Shown here in pieces: positions 5,876 to 7,412 of a stretch of DNA of 7,412 bases; positions within the stretch are counted from its first letter, which is position 1, and each line of letters begins with the position of its first letter. The translations under genes were made by a program, and so were the position numbers. The DNA comes from Candidatus Methanoplasma reticulitermitis (GTDB lineage Archaea; Thermoplasmatota; Thermoplasmata; Methanomassiliicoccales; Methanomethylophilaceae). The notes beneath the pieces are model-generated. The model was not told the origin of the DNA. It was given only the letters and a program-made list of their open reading frames with translations, and ran no database searches. Where the stretch lies: NCBI GenBank assembly GCA_031287135.1, contig JAITTK010000035.1, forward strand, positions 1 through 7,412. The letters are read 5' to 3'.

Positions 5876-5971
5876 GTTAGCTCTCTCTACTATATTACAT
5901 CTTTATTAAAGTAAGTGTGTCAGGTCTCACAACGAATGCATAAATAAGCCAAGCTCATTGGAGATATGTCC
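5876..5971. promoter_or_regulatory. divergent promoter region between the transglutaminase-like gene and the Hel308-like gene
   Basis: This 96-base gap holds AT-rich elements for both directions. TTTATTAAA at 5902-5910 is nearly self-complementary. On the minus strand it lies about 31 bases before the transglutaminase-like ATG (short leader); on the plus strand it would give a leader of about 40 bases carrying the GGAGA site of the helicase. A second plus-strand element, CATAAATA at 5939-5946, is 30 bases before the ATG at 5972 and 24 before the ATG at 5966. Which element serves the helicase cannot be decided from sequence alone. Confidence 0.5.
5960..5964 (+). promoter_or_regulatory. ribosome binding site of the Hel308-like gene
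   Basis: GGAGA lies seven bases before the ATG at 5972 but only one base before the ATG at 5966. This spacing favours 5972 as the start, provided the transcript begins upstream of 5960. Confidence 0.55.
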
Positions 5972-7412
5972 ATGAAGGTAACGGAGTTAGATCTCGACAT
6001 AAGGGTTCAGGATGCATTGATGGATAACGGGTTCGTCGAGCTTTATCCTCCTCAGGCCAAGGCGTTACCTGTAGCGCTGTCCGGGAAGAATCTCATCGCC
6101 GCAATGCCCACGGCCAGCGGCAAGTCCCTAATAGGTTTCGTGCCAGCAATAGACACCGTCCTCAGGAAAGGCGGTAAGGTGCTGTACATAGTGCCGCTCA
6201 AGGCTCTGGCTTCCGAGAAGAGGGATGATCTGGAGAAGTTCTCGGGACTGGGCATAAACGTCATGATGAGTTCAGGCGACCTGGATTCGGACGACGGAAG
6301 GCTCGCGGATGCGGATATAATAGTCGCAACATCCGAGAAAGCGGATTCCATGATGCGCCACGGGAGCAAATGGATGGAGGGGGTCAGGCTCGTTGTGGCG
6401 GACGAGGTGCATCTGATCCACGATCCTGGCAGGGGACCGACGCTAGAGATGATACTCACCAAGCTTATGCGCAAGAACAAGGACACGCAGATAATAGCAC
6501 TCTCGGCGACCATATCCAACGCGGACGATCTGGCAAGGTGGCTGAATGCAGAACTCGTGACAAGCGACTGGCGCCCCATACCGCTGAAAGAGGGTGTGTA
6601 TTATAACGGGGAGATAAGCTTCGACGACTGCTCCTCTTTGGAGGTCCCCCCGAGCAAAGACAATGTCTGGGATATGATAGAACAGGTTGTTAGGATAGGC
6701 GGCCAATGCATGGTCTTCGTGAATACCAGGAGGTCCACCGAATCGCTTGCCGTCAAATATTCGGATAAAATGAAAGTCCTCGCGGGGAGGGAATTGTCGG
6801 AGAAGGAGACGAACATACTCGAAGGAGATGCCGAGACGACGTCCGTCGGAAAGAAACTGTCCGCATGTGTCCGATGCGGCATGGCGTTCCACAATGCCGG
6901 ACTGACGTACAAACAGAGGAGATACGTGGAAGACAACTTCCGAAACGGGAACATAAAATGCATAGTCGCGACGCCGACCCTCGCTGCCGGTATAAATCTG
7001 CCGGCAAGGAGGGTCATCGTCAGGGACACGCACAGGTTCGAATCGAATGCCGGGAATGTCCCCATATCCGTTATGGAGGTGAAACAGATGTGCGGCAGGG
7101 CCGGAAGGCCCGGTTATGACCCGTACGGCGAGGCCGTGCTTGTCGGCAAGAGCCACAGCGATTACGAGCGGCTGATGGAAGATTACGTGATGCATGACAC
7201 CGAGAGACTGACATCGAAACTCGGGAACGAGATGGTCATGAGGAATCATATCCTCGGGCTCATAGCGACGGGTGATGCGGAGACCGAGGACGGCATAGTC
7301 GATTTCATGTATGACACATTTTTCGGGAACACGTCCCAGATGTACGGCATCGAAGGCGTCGTCGAGAATGTCGTGGATTTCCTGGAAGATAAAGAGATGG
7401 TCAGGAGGGAGG
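5972..7412 (+). CDS. hel308: Hel308-type superfamily 2 DNA helicase, N-terminal two thirds (runs off window)
   Basis: 480 residues are visible with no stop before the window end. Hel308 is an ATP-dependent 3'-5' DNA helicase of the Ski2-like group that acts at stalled or collapsed replication forks in archaea. Seen: an N-terminus of the usual form (MKVTELDLD, then ELYPPQAKAL, the Q-motif region); motif I AMPTASGKS (45-52 region, K51); Ia PLKALASEK; motif II DEVH (144-147); motif III SAT (178-180); ARWLNAELVTSDWRPIPLKEGVYY; motif IV MVFVNTRRS; FHNAGL; motif V ATPTLAAGINLPAR; motif VI QMCGRAGRPGYD (from 372); then the start of the winged-helix domain (LGLIATGDAETEDGIVDFMYDTFFG). The ratchet and C-terminal domains, roughly 200-240 residues in the family, lie beyond the window. 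The start was chosen for the GGAGA site seven bases upstream; an ATG two codons earlier (5966) is the alternative, particularly if the transcript is leaderless. Confidence 0.94.
   Translation, partial: MKVTELDLDIRVQDALMDNGFVELYPPQAKALPVALSGKNLIAAMPTASGKSLIGFVPAIDTVLRKGGKVLYIVPLKALASEKRDDLEKFSGLGINVMMSSGDLDSDDGRLADADIIVATSEKADSMMRHGSKWMEGVRLVVADEVHLIHDPGRGPTLEMILTKLMRKNKDTQIIALSATISNADDLARWLNAELVTSDWRPIPLKEGVYYNGEISFDDCSSLEVPPSKDNVWDMIEQVVRIGGQCMVFVNTRRSTESLAVKYSDKMKVLAGRELSEKETNILEGDAETTSVGKKLSACVRCGMAFHNAGLTYKQRRYVEDNFRNGNIKCIVATPTLAAGINLPARRVIVRDTHRFESNAGNVPISVMEVKQMCGRAGRPGYDPYGEAVLVGKSHSDYERLMEDYVMHDTERLTSKLGNEMVMRNHILGLIATGDAETEDGIVDFMYDTFFGNTSQMYGIEGVVENVVDFLEDKEMVRRE

Noticed and set aside
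6443..7249. Open frame of 268 codons on the - strand
   Set aside because: It is antisense to the Hel308-like gene, whose motifs I to VI are all present in the correct order.
1..7412. tRNA genes, CRISPR arrays, insertion sequences or attachment sites
   Set aside because: No regular direct repeats, transposase-like frames or cloverleaf-like sequences were seen; almost the whole window is occupied by conserved housekeeping genes.

Overview
The window looks like chromosomal DNA of a euryarchaeon. Markers are the end of glycerol-1-phosphate dehydrogenase (archaeal lipid synthesis), a UPF0179 protein, archaeal-type NadM, a membrane-anchored archaeal LonB protease and a Hel308-type helicase. Several genes carry an archaeal TATA-like box 25-27 bases before the start codon and almost no leader. 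Moderate GC, many AGG and ATA codons, and the absence of TAG among the seven visible stop codons would fit a Thermoplasmata-type methanogen (Methanomassiliicoccales or relatives). That placement is inference.

Layout. Bases 1-703 (+): the 3' end of egsA, then a UPF0179 gene three bases later, probably one operon. Its stop codon abuts the stop codon of purC on the other strand. Bases 704-2648 (-): nadM, then pncC overlapping its 3' end, then purC, a nucleotide and cofactor cluster. Bases 2715-4751 (-): lonB. Bases 4814-5875 (-): an exported, membrane-anchored transglutaminase-like protein. Bases 5876-5971: a short divergent promoter region. Bases 5972-7412 (+): a Hel308-like helicase that runs off the window end. 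No gap between genes exceeds about 100 bases. I see no RNA gene, mobile element or CRISPR array.

How the genes work together. NadM makes NAD from NMN, and PncC-type enzymes deamidate NMN to nicotinate mononucleotide, so this pair covers two fates of one metabolite; PurC supplies purine. LonB and the transglutaminase-like protein are both membrane-associated, but nothing shows that they cooperate. Hel308 acts at stalled replication forks.

No clearly new multi-gene system is visible. The points most worth checking are a perfect 24-bp palindrome inside the transglutaminase gene, an internal duplication with two matching four-cysteine sets in the UPF0179 protein, and the unusual nadM/pncC junction, where the only conventional start for pncC is a TTG inside nadM.
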